Below, piece after piece: positions 6,981-16,214 of a stretch of 64,000 bases of DNA. The number at the start of each line of letters is the position of its first letter. The first letter of the stretch is position 1. Origin of the DNA: Variovorax sp. YR216 (GTDB taxonomy: Bacteria > Pseudomonadota > Gammaproteobacteria > Burkholderiales > Burkholderiaceae_C); contig NZ_FNRO01000012.1 of the NCBI RefSeq assembly GCF_900107745.1, positions 124,001-188,000 of the forward strand, read 5' to 3'. The position numbers and the translations under genes are program-made. The notes beneath the pieces are model-generated. The model made no database searches and was not told where the DNA came from. It worked only from the letters and a program-made list of their open reading frames with translations.

Positions 6981-8462
6981 TTGAATCCACATGTCGGCCC
7001 AAAGGCCGGACTTTCCTGCAGATTGGCTTGCGCCCTTGTATTGCCAGCAGCACTGGCTCTTGGGGGATGCGCCGCGCTCGCGCCGGTCAACCCCCGCATC
7101 GACCACGTCGACCTGGACAGCGGCTACCGCGTCGGCAACAGGCTCAGGCACACGCACAGTGCCAAGAACAACCCTGACACGCTGTTTCTGCTGACCTTCT
7201 CCGGCGGCGGCACACGCGCGGCGGCCTTTTCGTACGGCGTGCTCGAAGAGCTTCGCCGCACGAACATCGAGGTCAACGGCAAGAGCGTGAATCTCCTCGC
7301 CGAGGTCGACGCCATTGCGGGTGTCTCCGGTGGCAGCTTCACCGCACTCGCGTACGCACTGTATGGGGACAAGCTGTTTGCGGAATACGAGTCCCGCTTT
7401 CTGAAGCGGGATGTGCAGGGTGCGCTGACGTGGCGCCTGTTGAACCCGATCAACTGGTTCGCGCTCACCAGCGGCCTCTACGGCCGCTCCGAAATGGCGG
7501 CCGACTACTACGACGAGATCCTTTTCAACGGCGCGACCTTCGACGACCTGATGGACAAGCCCACGCCCATCACCGCCGTCACGGGCACCGACCTCTCGAC
7601 CGGCGCGCGCTTTCAGTTCTCGCAGGATCACTTCGACCTGCTGTGCTCCGATGTCGGCAAGGTGCGCCTGGCCCGCGCGGCGGCGACGTCTTCCGCCGTG
7701 CCTGCCGTGCTTTCGCCGGTCACGTACTACAACTACGGCGGCAGCTGCGGCACGATCCTGCCGCCGTGGGTGAGCGACGTCACGCGCTCGGGAGATCCCT
7801 CGCGCCCGGCCGGGCGCGCCCTGCTTCGCTACCGCGACATGCAGAGCTTCCAGGACAGCGAGAACCGCCCCTATCTTCATGTGGTCGACGGAGGTGTTTC
7901 CGACAACCTCGGCTTGCGCGGACTGCTGGAGGCGTTCGAAGAGCTGGAGGCCAGCCGCGCGTACCAGGAGCAGATCGGGTTGAGGCAATTGCGCAGAATC
8001 GTGGTGGTCGTCGTCAACTCGCGCTCTGCGCCGGATACCGACTGGGATCGCCGATCGCATCCTCCAGGCATCGTCTCGCAGCTCTTCCAGTCATCGAGCG
8101 TGCCGATCGATCATTTCTCGTCGGAGTCGGTCGAACTGCTGAAGGACATCGCCGAACGCTGGGCCGACAAGCGCCGGCTCGAAGTGGCCGAACGGCAGCT
8201 CGCGGGCATGTCGAAGGCGCAAGCCGAAGCGTCGGTGCCGAAGCTGCGCTTCGATGCCATCGACGTGAGCTTCGAATCCATCGCGGACCCGGAGGAGCGG
8301 CGCTACTTCATGAATCTGCCGACCACCTTTGCCCTGCCCGATGAAGCCGTCGACCGCCTCCGTGAACTGGGAGGCCGCTTGCTGCGCGAGACGCCGGCGT
8401 TTCGCGAATTGCAGCAGGAAGGCGCCGCGTCCCATCACGGGAAGGCGACCGCGAATCCTTAG
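6981..8462 (+). CDS. Patatin-like phospholipase, outer-membrane-type lipoprotein
   Basis: I place the start at the TTG at 6981, with GGAAGGGGAACCCAC in front. It gives a typical lipoprotein signal (CALVLPAALALGGC, lipid-modified Cys30), while the longer ATG frame from 6894 would begin inside the FNR palindrome. The 493-residue product carries the patatin features: the oxyanion loop FSGGGTRAAA (about 74-82), the nucleophile motif GVSGG with Ser116, and the second dyad motif VDGGVSDNLG with Asp303. It should hydrolyse acyl esters of lipids at the cell envelope. It is divergent from SYLF and sits behind a perfect FNR box. The C-terminal 100 residues are helical and charged. Confidence 0.9.
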   Translation: MNPHVGPKAGLSCRLACALVLPAALALGGCAALAPVNPRIDHVDLDSGYRVGNRLRHTHSAKNNPDTLFLLTFSGGGTRAAAFSYGVLEELRRTNIEVNGKSVNLLAEVDAIAGVSGGSFTALAYALYGDKLFAEYESRFLKRDVQGALTWRLLNPINWFALTSGLYGRSEMAADYYDEILFNGATFDDLMDKPTPITAVTGTDLSTGARFQFSQDHFDLLCSDVGKVRLARAAATSSAVPAVLSPVTYYNYGGSCGTILPPWVSDVTRSGDPSRPAGRALLRYRDMQSFQDSENRPYLHVVDGGVSDNLGLRGLLEAFEELEASRAYQEQIGLRQLRRIVVVVVNSRSAPDTDWDRRSHPPGIVSQLFQSSSVPIDHFSSESVELLKDIAERWADKRRLEVAERQLAGMSKAQAEASVPKLRFDAIDVSFESIADPEERRYFMNLPTTFALPDEAVDRLRELGGRLLRETPAFRELQQEGAASHHGKATANP

Positions 8463-8473
8463 CCGCGAGGAGG

Positions 8474-9898
8474 TCAGCCCTCGACGACCGCCTCGATCCT
8501 GCCCGACCGGATCGCCTTGAGGAACGCGCGATAGTCCCTGCGGTTCTGCTGGCTGTATTCGGTCGCGAACTCGCCCACAGCGTCCTCGAAGGACTGTCCG
8601 GACCCCATGTATCCCGCGATGGCCGCCGGGTCGCCGGATCGCGCGTGCGCGCGGGCCAGGGCGTGCGCGCACATGCGCCCGTACTGGCGCAGGATTCCCG
8701 AATCCCAGTCTTCGATGACGGCCGACATCTTCATGTCGCGAAGCTGCCGGATGTAGAAATGCTGTCCGTTCGCTCCCTTCGTCCAACCCAGGAACACGTC
8801 GCTCGCGGACTGCATCAGACGCTGGCCCGCGATCACACGTTGTCCGTGATTGGGATGCAGACTCTTTCCCGCATACGGCTCGAGCACAGAGGCCTTCGCT
8901 TCCTTCACCTGCAGGAACAGCGGATCCCCGTCGCCGGCGACAAAGAGACACACGGCGCACATCGTTCCGACGCTTCCCACACCCACCACCTTGACGGCGA
9001 GGTCGACGAAATGGAACCTGTCGAAGAGCGTCCTGACATGCTCGGGCAGGCTTTCCCGGTAACGCGCAATGGCGTCGCTGTAGCCGGATTCGAGACCCGG
9101 GGCCTGTTCGAGATTCGGGTGGTAGATCAAGGGTGGGTCGTCCTTGATCCGGGGGAGCGTTCCCTGTTCGGAGACCAGTTTCGGATACAGGTGGTCGACC
9201 ACGGTCTTGCGCTGCTCCGTCTCGATCCTCTCCGCCAGGCGCTTTCGCGCATCGGCCACGATTCCCGGGTCTCCCGTTCTGTCGGAGTACTTGCGCAGGT
9301 CGATCTTGTCGTACCAGATGTCCAGCGCACGCATTCCGGCGTAGTCGAACATCCGCTCGCGATACTCCTTGACGATGTCCCCCGCGAGGCGCGCCGTGTC
9401 GCTGTTGGGGAACATCAAGTGCTCGGCCGCGATGACCACGCTGGCCGCGAGCCGCTTCAGATCCCACTCGAACGGCGCGGGCAGGGTTTCGTCCAGATCG
9501 TTCACGTCGAAGATGATGTTGCGCTCGGGCGTGGCAAAGCCGCCGAAGTTCATCAGATGCGCGTCGCCGCACGCTTGCACCCGCAGCCCGCTGACCGGCG
9601 TCGTGGCGAGGTCGGCCGCCATGAGCGCGGCTGCGCCCCGATAGAACGCGAAGGGAGACGACGACATCCGGCCGAACCGGATCGGAACCAGTTCCGGAAT
9701 CCGGCCCTTGTTCGATTCAAGGAGTATCTCGAGCGGGTCGTGGCGGTTGCGCGGCTCGGACCATCCGGCGTGCGATGCGCGAGGTACCTTGTCGCGCAAT
9801 TTCCGACCCTGGGCTGCTCGCTGATCGGCGCTCATGTACGGGGCTGCGCCGTGCGGCTCCGCTGTGCTCTGCACCGGCTTTTCGGACTTGCTCTTCAT
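8474..9898 (-). CDS. DUF2252 family protein
   Basis: 474 residues matching the DUF2252 family: FYRGAAALMAADLA near residue 85, QACGDAHLMNFGGFATPERN near 108-127, and FDVNDLDETLPAPFEWDLKR near 130-148. A GSVGTMC loop and QVKEAKASVLEPY follow. The family has a fold related to aminoglycoside phosphotransferases and protein kinases, but its substrate is not known. The gene is convergent with the patatin gene (11 bp apart). A perfect FNR box at 9961-9974 lies 63 bp before its start, shared with the divergent membrane protein gene. The start is supported by GGAGTCGCC just upstream. Confidence 0.88.
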   Translation of the reverse strand: MKSKSEKPVQSTAEPHGAAPYMSADQRAAQGRKLRDKVPRASHAGWSEPRNRHDPLEILLESNKGRIPELVPIRFGRMSSSPFAFYRGAAALMAADLATTPVSGLRVQACGDAHLMNFGGFATPERNIIFDVNDLDETLPAPFEWDLKRLAASVVIAAEHLMFPNSDTARLAGDIVKEYRERMFDYAGMRALDIWYDKIDLRKYSDRTGDPGIVADARKRLAERIETEQRKTVVDHLYPKLVSEQGTLPRIKDDPPLIYHPNLEQAPGLESGYSDAIARYRESLPEHVRTLFDRFHFVDLAVKVVGVGSVGTMCAVCLFVAGDGDPLFLQVKEAKASVLEPYAGKSLHPNHGQRVIAGQRLMQSASDVFLGWTKGANGQHFYIRQLRDMKMSAVIEDWDSGILRQYGRMCAHALARAHARSGDPAAIAGYMGSGQSFEDAVGEFATEYSQQNRRDYRAFLKAIRSGRIEAVVEG

Positions 9899-9960
9899 GG
9901 CGACTCCTTCGAGATCAGGCGACTATCCGAAGGAGGTTAGACGCGTGCGCGGCACGCACG

Positions 9961-9974
9961 TTGATCTGAATCAA
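9961..9974. promoter_or_regulatory. Perfect FNR/Anr box TTGATCTGAATCAA
   Basis: All ten consensus positions match TTGAT-N4-ATCAA. It lies between divergent genes, 63 bp upstream of the DUF2252 start and about 97 bp upstream of the ATG at 10071. Confidence 0.66.
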
Positions 9975-10070
9975 TCCGGGTACGGTGCCCGGCTCGAAAA
10001 CTTGCTCGGGCGCAAGCCCGGCACTGGAACGTGTCGCATCATCCGCGTACGAAGCGCGTCGAGGTCCACG

Positions 10071-10559
10071 ATGAAATTCAGCCGAAAGACGTTGAGCACG
10101 ATCATCACCGTCGCCGCCGGACTGGTGCTGCTGGCGGCGCTTCCATCCGCGATCGTCGACACGTTCGAGACCGGGCGCGTCTACCTGTTCTCTCATCAGT
10201 TCCTGCAGGAGCTTCCTCAACGGTTCACCGGGCCGGGGCGGATGCGCTTCATCCTGCAACCGGCGGTTGCCATCTTTCTTGGAATTCGCGGGGGAAGGGT
10301 CGACGCGCAAATGGGGCGTTCACCCTACCTCTATGCGCTGCTGGCGCGTGCGGATGACCGCAAGGCACTTCTGCGAAGCGGCCTGGCTGCGGTGCGGGAT
10401 CTGGTATGTATGTCGATCGTGCTCGACATGGTCGCGCAGTTCCTGATCTACGGCCGGGCCTATCCTGGCGCCGCCGTGGTCCTGGGCCCCGTGCTGATCT
10501 GTTTGCCTTACTCGATGGCGCGCGCGCTCACCCTGCGGGCGATGAGGCTTCTGCGCTGA
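10071..10559 (+). CDS. Membrane protein of unknown function (162 aa)
   Basis: The start at MKFSRKTLSTIITVAAG gives a compact protein with three to four hydrophobic segments (about 8-30, 60-75, 100-120, 128-150). Upstream GTCGAGGTCCACG offers a modest ribosome binding site. The longer in-frame extension from 9834 has no membrane character and crosses the FNR box, so I reject it. A middle loop (FTGPGRMRFILQPAVAIFLGIRGG) resembles small Burkholderiales membrane proteins of unknown role. Its promoter region is shared with DUF2252, so it is probably part of the same oxygen-responsive set. No function can be given. Confidence 0.72.
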   Translation: MKFSRKTLSTIITVAAGLVLLAALPSAIVDTFETGRVYLFSHQFLQELPQRFTGPGRMRFILQPAVAIFLGIRGGRVDAQMGRSPYLYALLARADDRKALLRSGLAAVRDLVCMSIVLDMVAQFLIYGRAYPGAAVVLGPVLICLPYSMARALTLRAMRLLR

Positions 10560-10674
10560 CTTGTGCTGGCCTTGCGGTCGATTCGTACCTTTGCACCGCG
10601 TCCTCGAGCCGCGCGAACATTGGAGCGCGCTCGACTGGCGGCTTGGCGAGATCCTGCATGAGAGGCCTCGGCCT

Positions 10675-11568
10675 TCAGTACTTCTCCGGAATGATCTTGA
10701 ATGAATAGTGAGACTCGCGATAGTCGCCGCGCTTCTGCCGTTTGGGAAGAACGATCTTTTCGTGAGGCAGATCCTTGTAGGGCACCTGCTCCAGGATGTG
10801 GCTGATGATGTTCAGCCGCACCTTCTTCTTGATGTCCGACGGAGCGAAGTACCAGGGCGCGAAGCCCGTGTCGGTTGCGGCGAACATCGCATCGCGGGCA
10901 CGCGAGTAGTCGTACCAGCGGCTGTACGACTTCAGGTCCATCGGCGAGAGCTTCCAGGTCTTGCGGCCGTCCTTGACACGCGCCTCCAGCCGGCGCGTCT
11001 GCTCTTCAGGGGTGACTTCCAGCCAGTACTTGAGAAGGATCACGCCCGAGCCGACGATCGCGCGTTCCACCAGGGGCGTCATCTCGAGAAAGCCTTCGAC
11101 CTGCTCCTCGGTGCAGAAGCCCATCACCCGCTCGACGCCCGCGCGGTTGTACCAGCTCCGGTCGAAGATGACCACCTCGCCAGCGGCCGGCAGGTGCGGC
11201 AGATAGCGCTGAATGTACATCTGGCTCTTCTCACGCTCGGTCGGCGCGGGCAACGCGACGACACGGAAGACGCGCGGACTCACGCGCTCGGTCAGCGCCT
11301 TGATCGTTCCCCCTTTGCCAGCGCCGTCGCGTCCCTCGAAGACGATGCAGACCTTCAGGCCCTTTCGCACGACCCACTCCTGCATCTTTACGAGCTCGAC
11401 GTGCAGCTTGCGCAGCGCTTTCTCGTATTCCTTGTTCGAGATCTGACCCGGTTTGCCCTTCTTCTCCGCCGGCTCCGGAACCGGCTTGGCCGGTGGCGTG
11501 ATTTCCGTTGCGACAGATTCGTCGGGAATGTCGTTCTTTCGCGTGGTCTTCATGGTGTCGTTCCTCAT
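10675..11568 (-). CDS. ppk2: Polyphosphate kinase 2 (PPK2)
   Basis: 297 residues. The first 45 are a disordered, Pro/Lys-rich extension and the rest is a PPK2 domain: Walker A GRDGAGKG (79-86), the lid-type segment LPAPTEREKSQMYIQRYLPH, Walker B-like VVIFDRSWYNRAGVE (Asp136), and KYWLEVTPEEQTRRLEAR. PPK2 enzymes move phosphate between polyphosphate and nucleoside di- or monophosphates; the single domain fits the common class I/III size. A second possible start is MKTTRKND five codons in. It follows the small gene 11570-11905 with one base between the frames, so the two form an operon behind a perfect FNR box. Confidence 0.93.
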   Translation of the reverse strand: MRNDTMKTTRKNDIPDESVATEITPPAKPVPEPAEKKGKPGQISNKEYEKALRKLHVELVKMQEWVVRKGLKVCIVFEGRDGAGKGGTIKALTERVSPRVFRVVALPAPTEREKSQMYIQRYLPHLPAAGEVVIFDRSWYNRAGVERVMGFCTEEQVEGFLEMTPLVERAIVGSGVILLKYWLEVTPEEQTRRLEARVKDGRKTWKLSPMDLKSYSRWYDYSRARDAMFAATDTGFAPWYFAPSDIKKKVRLNIISHILEQVPYKDLPHEKIVLPKRQKRGDYRESHYSFKIIPEKY

Positions 11569-11569
11569 C

Positions 11570-11905
11570 TCAAGATGCCGGCGTCGAACTGCCTCCGAGC
11601 CTGTCGCCCATGCGCTGGCGCAGCTTCTCGCGAATGGCGCTGATCAATTCGTCCGCTTCAACCGGGCCCAGCTTTTCGTAGGCCTTGTCGCGCATGATGA
11701 ATCCCAGCATCAGCATGTCGCGCAGCTTCTTGAAGGCCTTCGGGTTCTCGTGGCCGCACACCGAATCGTTGTTCTGCAGCACCGCCTCGATCACACCAGG
11801 GTCCAGCAGCTTCACATCGCAGATTGCGGCTTCGCGCACCATCTCGTGCATGACATCGTCGAGCTGGTGGGTCCATGTTTTCAGGTCTTCGAGCTTGTCC
11901 GTCAT
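11570..11905 (-). CDS. Small unknown protein upstream of ppk2 (111 aa)
   Basis: The start at MTDKLEDLKTWTHQLDDVMH is preceded by GGCCGGAGACAGCC, so I prefer it to the ATG at 11938. The product is acidic-helical with DPGVIEAVLQNNDSVCGHEN in the middle and LISAIREKLRQRMG near the end. No membrane segment, signal or known motif is visible. The gene is directly coupled to ppk2 (its stop touches the start of ppk2), which suggests a role linked to polyphosphate or energy stress. That is inference from position only. Confidence 0.75.
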   Translation of the reverse strand: MTDKLEDLKTWTHQLDDVMHEMVREAAICDVKLLDPGVIEAVLQNNDSVCGHENPKAFKKLRDMLMLGFIMRDKAYEKLGPVEADELISAIREKLRQRMGDRLGGSSTPAS

Positions 11906-11964
11906 GGCTGTCTCCGGCCTTTGGTTTGAGACGTTCATTGCATAGCGCCATTGACCGACGCGGC

Positions 11965-11978
11965 TTGATCCAGATCAA
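11965..11978. promoter_or_regulatory. Perfect FNR/Anr box TTGATCCAGATCAA
   Basis: All ten consensus positions match. It lies 60 bp upstream of the start codon at 11905, in a suitable place to drive the small gene and ppk2. The rest of the 11939-12212 intergenic region holds no gene that I can see. Confidence 0.66.
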
Positions 11979-12212
11979 TCGCCAATGAGGTTTGCCGGCC
12001 TGGCGTCGACTGGACCATGAGCAGGACTTCGATGCCTGCTTGACACTCGGCCGCAGCGCGCCAGAGCGGTCGGAATCGGCGACAACGGCGGACATTGCAT
12101 CGGATCGAAAGTCCCGAAATGTCAAATCGAACTCCCGTTCGGTCAAGTCGAGATGCACCGGGTGACGAAGAATCCGACGCATCCCCGATTCACAGCGACC
12201 AAGGAGACAACC

Positions 12213-13481
12213 ATGCGCTGGAAAGACAAACCCCACGGCGTGCTGATCGCGCTGCTGATGATCCATGTCGTCGCCCACATCGACCGCAACATGCTGCTCG
12301 GCTTCTCGCCGCAGATCACCCATGACCTGGGCCTGAGCAATGCGCAGTACGGCCTCCTGACAGGCGCGGTCTGGGTGCTCAGCTACGGCTTCATGGCGTT
12401 GTTCATGGGTTCCCTGGCCGACCGCTTCAGCCGCACCAGGGTGATGGCGGCCGGCATCCTGATCTGGAGCGTCTGCACCGCCGCCTCGGGCGCGGCACAG
12501 AGCTTCGAGCAGATGGTGGCCGCACGCTTCCTGGTCGCCAGCGGCGAGGCGGCGCTGGTACCGGCGGCGGTGTCGCTGGTGATCGAGCTGTTCCAGGCGC
12601 GGCGACCGGCCAGTGCGGTGGGGGTGTTCTTCATGGGCATCCCGCTGGGCATCGGCCTGAGCTTCCTGCTGGCCGGCACGGTGGGCGCAACGCAGGGCTG
12701 GCGCGGCACCTTCTACCTGCTGGGCGTCGTCGGTGTCGCGATCGGCGTTCCGCTGCTGTTCCTGAAGGACCGCCGAGACGCGCAGGGCGAGACCGAACGC
12801 GGCGCACCGTTCCTTCGGCAGGTGAAGATCATGATCGAGACGCTGCGCGAGACTCCGACCGTGATGTACACCATCGCCGGCTTCGTGCTGGTGCACATGG
12901 TGTTCGCCGGGCTGTCGTTTGCTCAGCTCTGGCTGGTGCGCGAACGCGGCTTCGACGCCGCGGCCATCGCCCGCCAGATGGGTGGCCTGCAGATCGTGTT
13001 CGGCATGCTCGGCGCGGTGGTCGGCGGCGTGCTCAGCGACCGCGTGGCTCGACGCATGAAGGGCGGCCACGCCGGCTTCGTGGTGCTGCTGATCGCACTT
13101 TGCGGCCCGCTGATGCTGGCCTACCGCTTCGCACCCGCGGGCTCCGCGCTGTTCTACCTCGGCATGTGCGCCGGCTTCTTCCTGCCGCTGGCCACCTACG
13201 GGCCATCGCTGGCGCTGATCCAGGGCCTGACGCCGGACAAGATTCGCTCGACCGTCACCGGATTCACGATGCTGCTGTTGAACATCTTCGCGATCGCGCT
13301 CGGCAACCTGGCCGTCGGCGCGGTAAGCGACCACCTGAGCGCGGCCGGCTCGATTCACGCGCTGACGGCGGTGCTGCTGGTTACCGACGTGCTGGCGATC
13401 TCCGCGGCGGCGTTCTTCGTGCTGGCGGCACGCGGCACGAAGCTGCAGGCGGCGCCCGCAGGAATGATCCCCGCCCACTGA
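12213..13481 (+). CDS. MFS transporter, probable importer for the following catabolic genes
   Basis: The start at MRWKDKPHGVLIALLMIHVV follows CCAAGGAGACAACC, a strong ribosome binding site, and yields 422 residues with about 12 hydrophobic segments. The MFS loop motif between segments 2 and 3 is visible as GSLADRFSRTRVMAAG. A second copy of that pattern occurs mid-protein (GGVLSDRVARRMKGGH). It resembles organic-acid/aromatic-acid type carriers. It is followed 60 bp later by an acyl-CoA ligase gene on the same strand, so import followed by CoA activation is the likely order of events. Substrate unknown. Confidence 0.9.
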   Translation: MRWKDKPHGVLIALLMIHVVAHIDRNMLLGFSPQITHDLGLSNAQYGLLTGAVWVLSYGFMALFMGSLADRFSRTRVMAAGILIWSVCTAASGAAQSFEQMVAARFLVASGEAALVPAAVSLVIELFQARRPASAVGVFFMGIPLGIGLSFLLAGTVGATQGWRGTFYLLGVVGVAIGVPLLFLKDRRDAQGETERGAPFLRQVKIMIETLRETPTVMYTIAGFVLVHMVFAGLSFAQLWLVRERGFDAAAIARQMGGLQIVFGMLGAVVGGVLSDRVARRMKGGHAGFVVLLIALCGPLMLAYRFAPAGSALFYLGMCAGFFLPLATYGPSLALIQGLTPDKIRSTVTGFTMLLLNIFAIALGNLAVGAVSDHLSAAGSIHALTAVLLVTDVLAISAAAFFVLAARGTKLQAAPAGMIPAH

Positions 13482-13540
13482 TCCTCGACTCCGGACTCGC
13501 GTCCTGCGGGTCCCCACCGAAACCCAAGGAAGCAAATCCC

Positions 13541-15169
13541 ATGAACGGACTGATGATGCAGCAGCCGCTGCTGATCTCCACCCTGCTGACCCATGCCGAA
13601 CGTCACCACGGCGAACAGCAGATCGTCTCGCGCCGCGTCGAAGGCGACATCCACCGCTATACCTACCGCGAACTCGCCGAACGCGCCCGCCGCGTGGCCA
13701 ACGCGCTGGCACGGCGCGGCGTGACGTTCGGCGACCGCGTCGCGACGCTGGCCTGGAACGGCTACCGCCACATGGAGCTCTACTACGGCGTCTCGGGCTC
13801 GGGCGCGGTGCTGCACACGCTGAATCCGCGTCTGCACCCCGATCAGGTGGTATGGATCGCCGACCATGCCGAAGACCAGATCCTGTTCTTCGACCTGAGC
13901 TTTCTGCCGCTGGTCGAGGCGATCGCCGGGCGCGTGAAGACCATCAAGGCCTTCGTCGCGATGACCGACCGGACCCATATGCCGGCAGCCAGTCAGGTGC
14001 CGAACCTGCTGTGCTACGAGGAACTGCTTGCCGAGGCCAGCGACCGCTTCGACTGGCCCAGCTTCGACGAGAACAGCGCAAGCTCGCTGTGCTACACGTC
14101 GGGCACGACCGGCAACCCGAAGGGCGCGCTCTACAGCCATCGCTCGACCTTGTTGCACACCTACGCCGCCGCATTGCCCGACAGCCTGAACTGCTCGGCC
14201 CGCGACACGATCCTGCCGGTCGTTCCGATGTTCCACGTCAACGCGTGGGGCCTGCCGTATGTCGGCTGCGCGGTCGGCGCCAAGCTGGTCTACCCCGGTC
14301 CGCACCTCGACGGCAAGAGCCTGCACGACCTGTTCGAGTCCGAGGGCGTGACGATGTCCGCGGGCGTGCCGACCGTCTGGCAGGGGCTGCTGTCGCATGT
14401 CGAATCCAACAACCTGAAGTTCACCACGATGCGTCGCACGGTGATCGGCGGCTCGGCCTGCCCGCCGGCGATGATGCGCGCGTTCCAGGAACGCTACGAC
14501 GTGCAGGTGCTGCATGCCTGGGGCATGACCGAGATGAGCCCTCTGGGCACCGTCTGCACGCTCAAGGCCCCCCAGCAGGCCCTGGGCAGCGACGCGCGGC
14601 TTGCCGTGCAGTCCATGCAGGGGCGCGCGGTGTTCGGCGTCGATATGAAGATCATCGATGCCGATGGCCAGGATCTGCCCTGGGACGGCAAGACCTCGGG
14701 CGAGCTGCTGGTGCGCGGCCCGTGGATCATCGGCAGCTACTTCAAGGGCGCCGGCGGCGATCCGCTCGTGAACGGCTGGTTCCCGACCGGCGACGTCGCG
14801 ACGATCGATGCCGACGGCTTCATGCAGATCACCGACCGGGCCAAGGACGTGATCAAGTCCGGCGGCGAATGGATCGGCTCGATCGACCTGGAGAACATCG
14901 CGATGGGCCACCCGGCCGTTGCGATGGCCGCGTGCATCGCCGCCTACCACCCGAAATGGGACGAGCGCCCGTTGCTGGCGGTGGTGAAGAAGCCCGATGT
15001 CGAGGTGACACGCGACGAACTGCTGGCCTTCTACGAGGGCAAGATCGCCAAGTGGTGGACGCCTGACGACGTGGTCTTCCTCGACGCGATCCCGCTCGGC
15101 GCCACCGGCAAGATGCTCAAGCACCGCCTGCGCGAACAGTTGAAGGACCACAAGCTGCCCACGGCCTGA
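13541..15169 (+). CDS. Medium/long-chain-type acyl-CoA ligase (AMP-forming)
   Basis: 542 residues from MNGLMMQQPLLISTLLTHAE, with CCCAAGGAAGCAAATCCC upstream. Domains: the adenylation core with P-loop YTSGTTGNPKG (185-195), GSACPPAMMRAF, the WGMTEMSPLG adenine-binding motif, and GWFPTGDVATID. The C-terminal lid ends in GATGKMLKHRL with the catalytic lysine. It should activate a carboxylic acid with ATP to its CoA thioester. Family members act on fatty acids or on aryl/alkyl acids and the pocket cannot be read here. It shares the cluster with a TauD-type dioxygenase, a hydrolase and a cupin. Confidence 0.9.
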   Translation: MNGLMMQQPLLISTLLTHAERHHGEQQIVSRRVEGDIHRYTYRELAERARRVANALARRGVTFGDRVATLAWNGYRHMELYYGVSGSGAVLHTLNPRLHPDQVVWIADHAEDQILFFDLSFLPLVEAIAGRVKTIKAFVAMTDRTHMPAASQVPNLLCYEELLAEASDRFDWPSFDENSASSLCYTSGTTGNPKGALYSHRSTLLHTYAAALPDSLNCSARDTILPVVPMFHVNAWGLPYVGCAVGAKLVYPGPHLDGKSLHDLFESEGVTMSAGVPTVWQGLLSHVESNNLKFTTMRRTVIGGSACPPAMMRAFQERYDVQVLHAWGMTEMSPLGTVCTLKAPQQALGSDARLAVQSMQGRAVFGVDMKIIDADGQDLPWDGKTSGELLVRGPWIIGSYFKGAGGDPLVNGWFPTGDVATIDADGFMQITDRAKDVIKSGGEWIGSIDLENIAMGHPAVAMAACIAAYHPKWDERPLLAVVKKPDVEVTRDELLAFYEGKIAKWWTPDDVVFLDAIPLGATGKMLKHRLREQLKDHKLPTA

Positions 15170-15215
15170 CGACATGGGCTCCCTGTCGATCGCGGCGGCG
15201 CCGGCTGGCCTGACT

Positions 15216-16214
15216 TCAGGACGGGGTGATGCGGCGCCTCGTGCGCGGCGCGACGCCGAAGCGTCGGCGATGCCAGCGGGAGAATGCGCTGAGTTCGGAG
15301 AACCCGAGCAGCAACGCGACTTCGGACAGTGAGCGGGCCCCGTCTTCCAGGTAGCGCGACAGCAGGTCCTCGCGCATGCCGTCGACGAGTGCGCTGAACG
15401 TCGTGTGCTCGGCGGACAGATGGTTGGCCACGGTGCGCCGGTCCACGCCCAGGTGCTGGGCGACGCTCTCGACCCGGCAGTGCCCGCGCGGCAGCAGCAG
15501 CACGATCAGCCGGCGCACGCGCTCGGTCATGCTCGGGTTGGCACCCGGGTCGCGTTCGAGCAGGCGCTGTGAGTAGCGCGCCATCACCGGGTCGGCACCC
15601 GGATTGGGGGCCTCGAGGTCGGCGGCACGGCAGACGATCTCGTTGAAGGCCTGCCCGAAAACGACCACGTCGCCGAACACATGTCGGTGCCACGTTGTAC
15701 TGGTCGGCGCCGGATGGCGGAACGCCACTTGCCGGGGGCGCCAGCCTTCGCCGAGGAAGATGCCGAGCACGCGGAATGTCGTGCCCATCGCGAGTTCGAC
15801 CGACTGCCGCACCGAAGGCAGGCCCTCCATCACCATCTCTTCGCGGATCGCGACCAGCGGGCCGTCCTGCACGACCGAGACCGTCATCGCTTCGTTGTGC
15901 ATATGGATGCGCGTGGCCAACGCCTCGAGCGCCTGACGCAGCGTCGGCTGGTCGCGCAGCAGCAGGCCCAGCGGGCCGAGATTGGACAAACGCCGCGCGG
16001 CTGCCATGCGCAGCCCGAAGGCCGGCTCGCAGGCGCGCTCGGCCGCCAGTTCCAGCAGGGCCCCCACCGCGGCCGCCGGCACCATCAGGTCGGGATCGCT
16101 CAGGCAACGCGAGGGCAGCCCGACCTCGGCCAGCAAGCTGCGCGCATCGAGCCCGCAGGCTGACGCGACCGTCTCGAAGTTCGTCAGGGTCGCGGCGCGT
16201 ACGAGGATCGTCAT
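15216..16214 (-). CDS. AraC-family regulator of the catabolic cluster
   Basis: The start at MTILVRAATLTNFETVASAC gives 332 residues, the normal length for this subgroup. The N-terminal part is an Arabinose_bd-like domain and the C-terminal part holds the double helix-turn-helix (VESVAQHLGVDRRTVANHL, then LSEVALLLGFSELSAFSRWH). The frame stays open far upstream on this strand, but that is an antisense shadow of the dioxygenase gene. It faces the TauD-type gene across a 162-bp promoter region, the usual arrangement for a regulator of the 16377-18655 genes. It shares domain layout with the AraC regulator at 779-1849. Confidence 0.9.
   Translation of the reverse strand: MTILVRAATLTNFETVASACGLDARSLLAEVGLPSRCLSDPDLMVPAAAVGALLELAAERACEPAFGLRMAAARRLSNLGPLGLLLRDQPTLRQALEALATRIHMHNEAMTVSVVQDGPLVAIREEMVMEGLPSVRQSVELAMGTTFRVLGIFLGEGWRPRQVAFRHPAPTSTTWHRHVFGDVVVFGQAFNEIVCRAADLEAPNPGADPVMARYSQRLLERDPGANPSMTERVRRLIVLLLPRGHCRVESVAQHLGVDRRTVANHLSAEHTTFSALVDGMREDLLSRYLEDGARSLSEVALLLGFSELSAFSRWHRRRFGVAPRTRRRITPS

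Noticed and set aside
9834..10070. N-terminal extension of the membrane protein starting at 9834
   Set aside because: It overlaps the divergent DUF2252 start and crosses the FNR box; the ATG at 10071 gives a typical membrane-protein start.
11658..13712. A 684-codon antisense frame over the MFS gene
   Set aside because: Composition is Arg/Gln/His-rich without domains, and the sense strand encodes an intact MFS protein with a ribosome binding site.
13355..15175. 606-codon antisense frame over the acyl-CoA ligase gene
   Set aside because: Arg-rich shadow frame; the ligase on the plus strand is complete.
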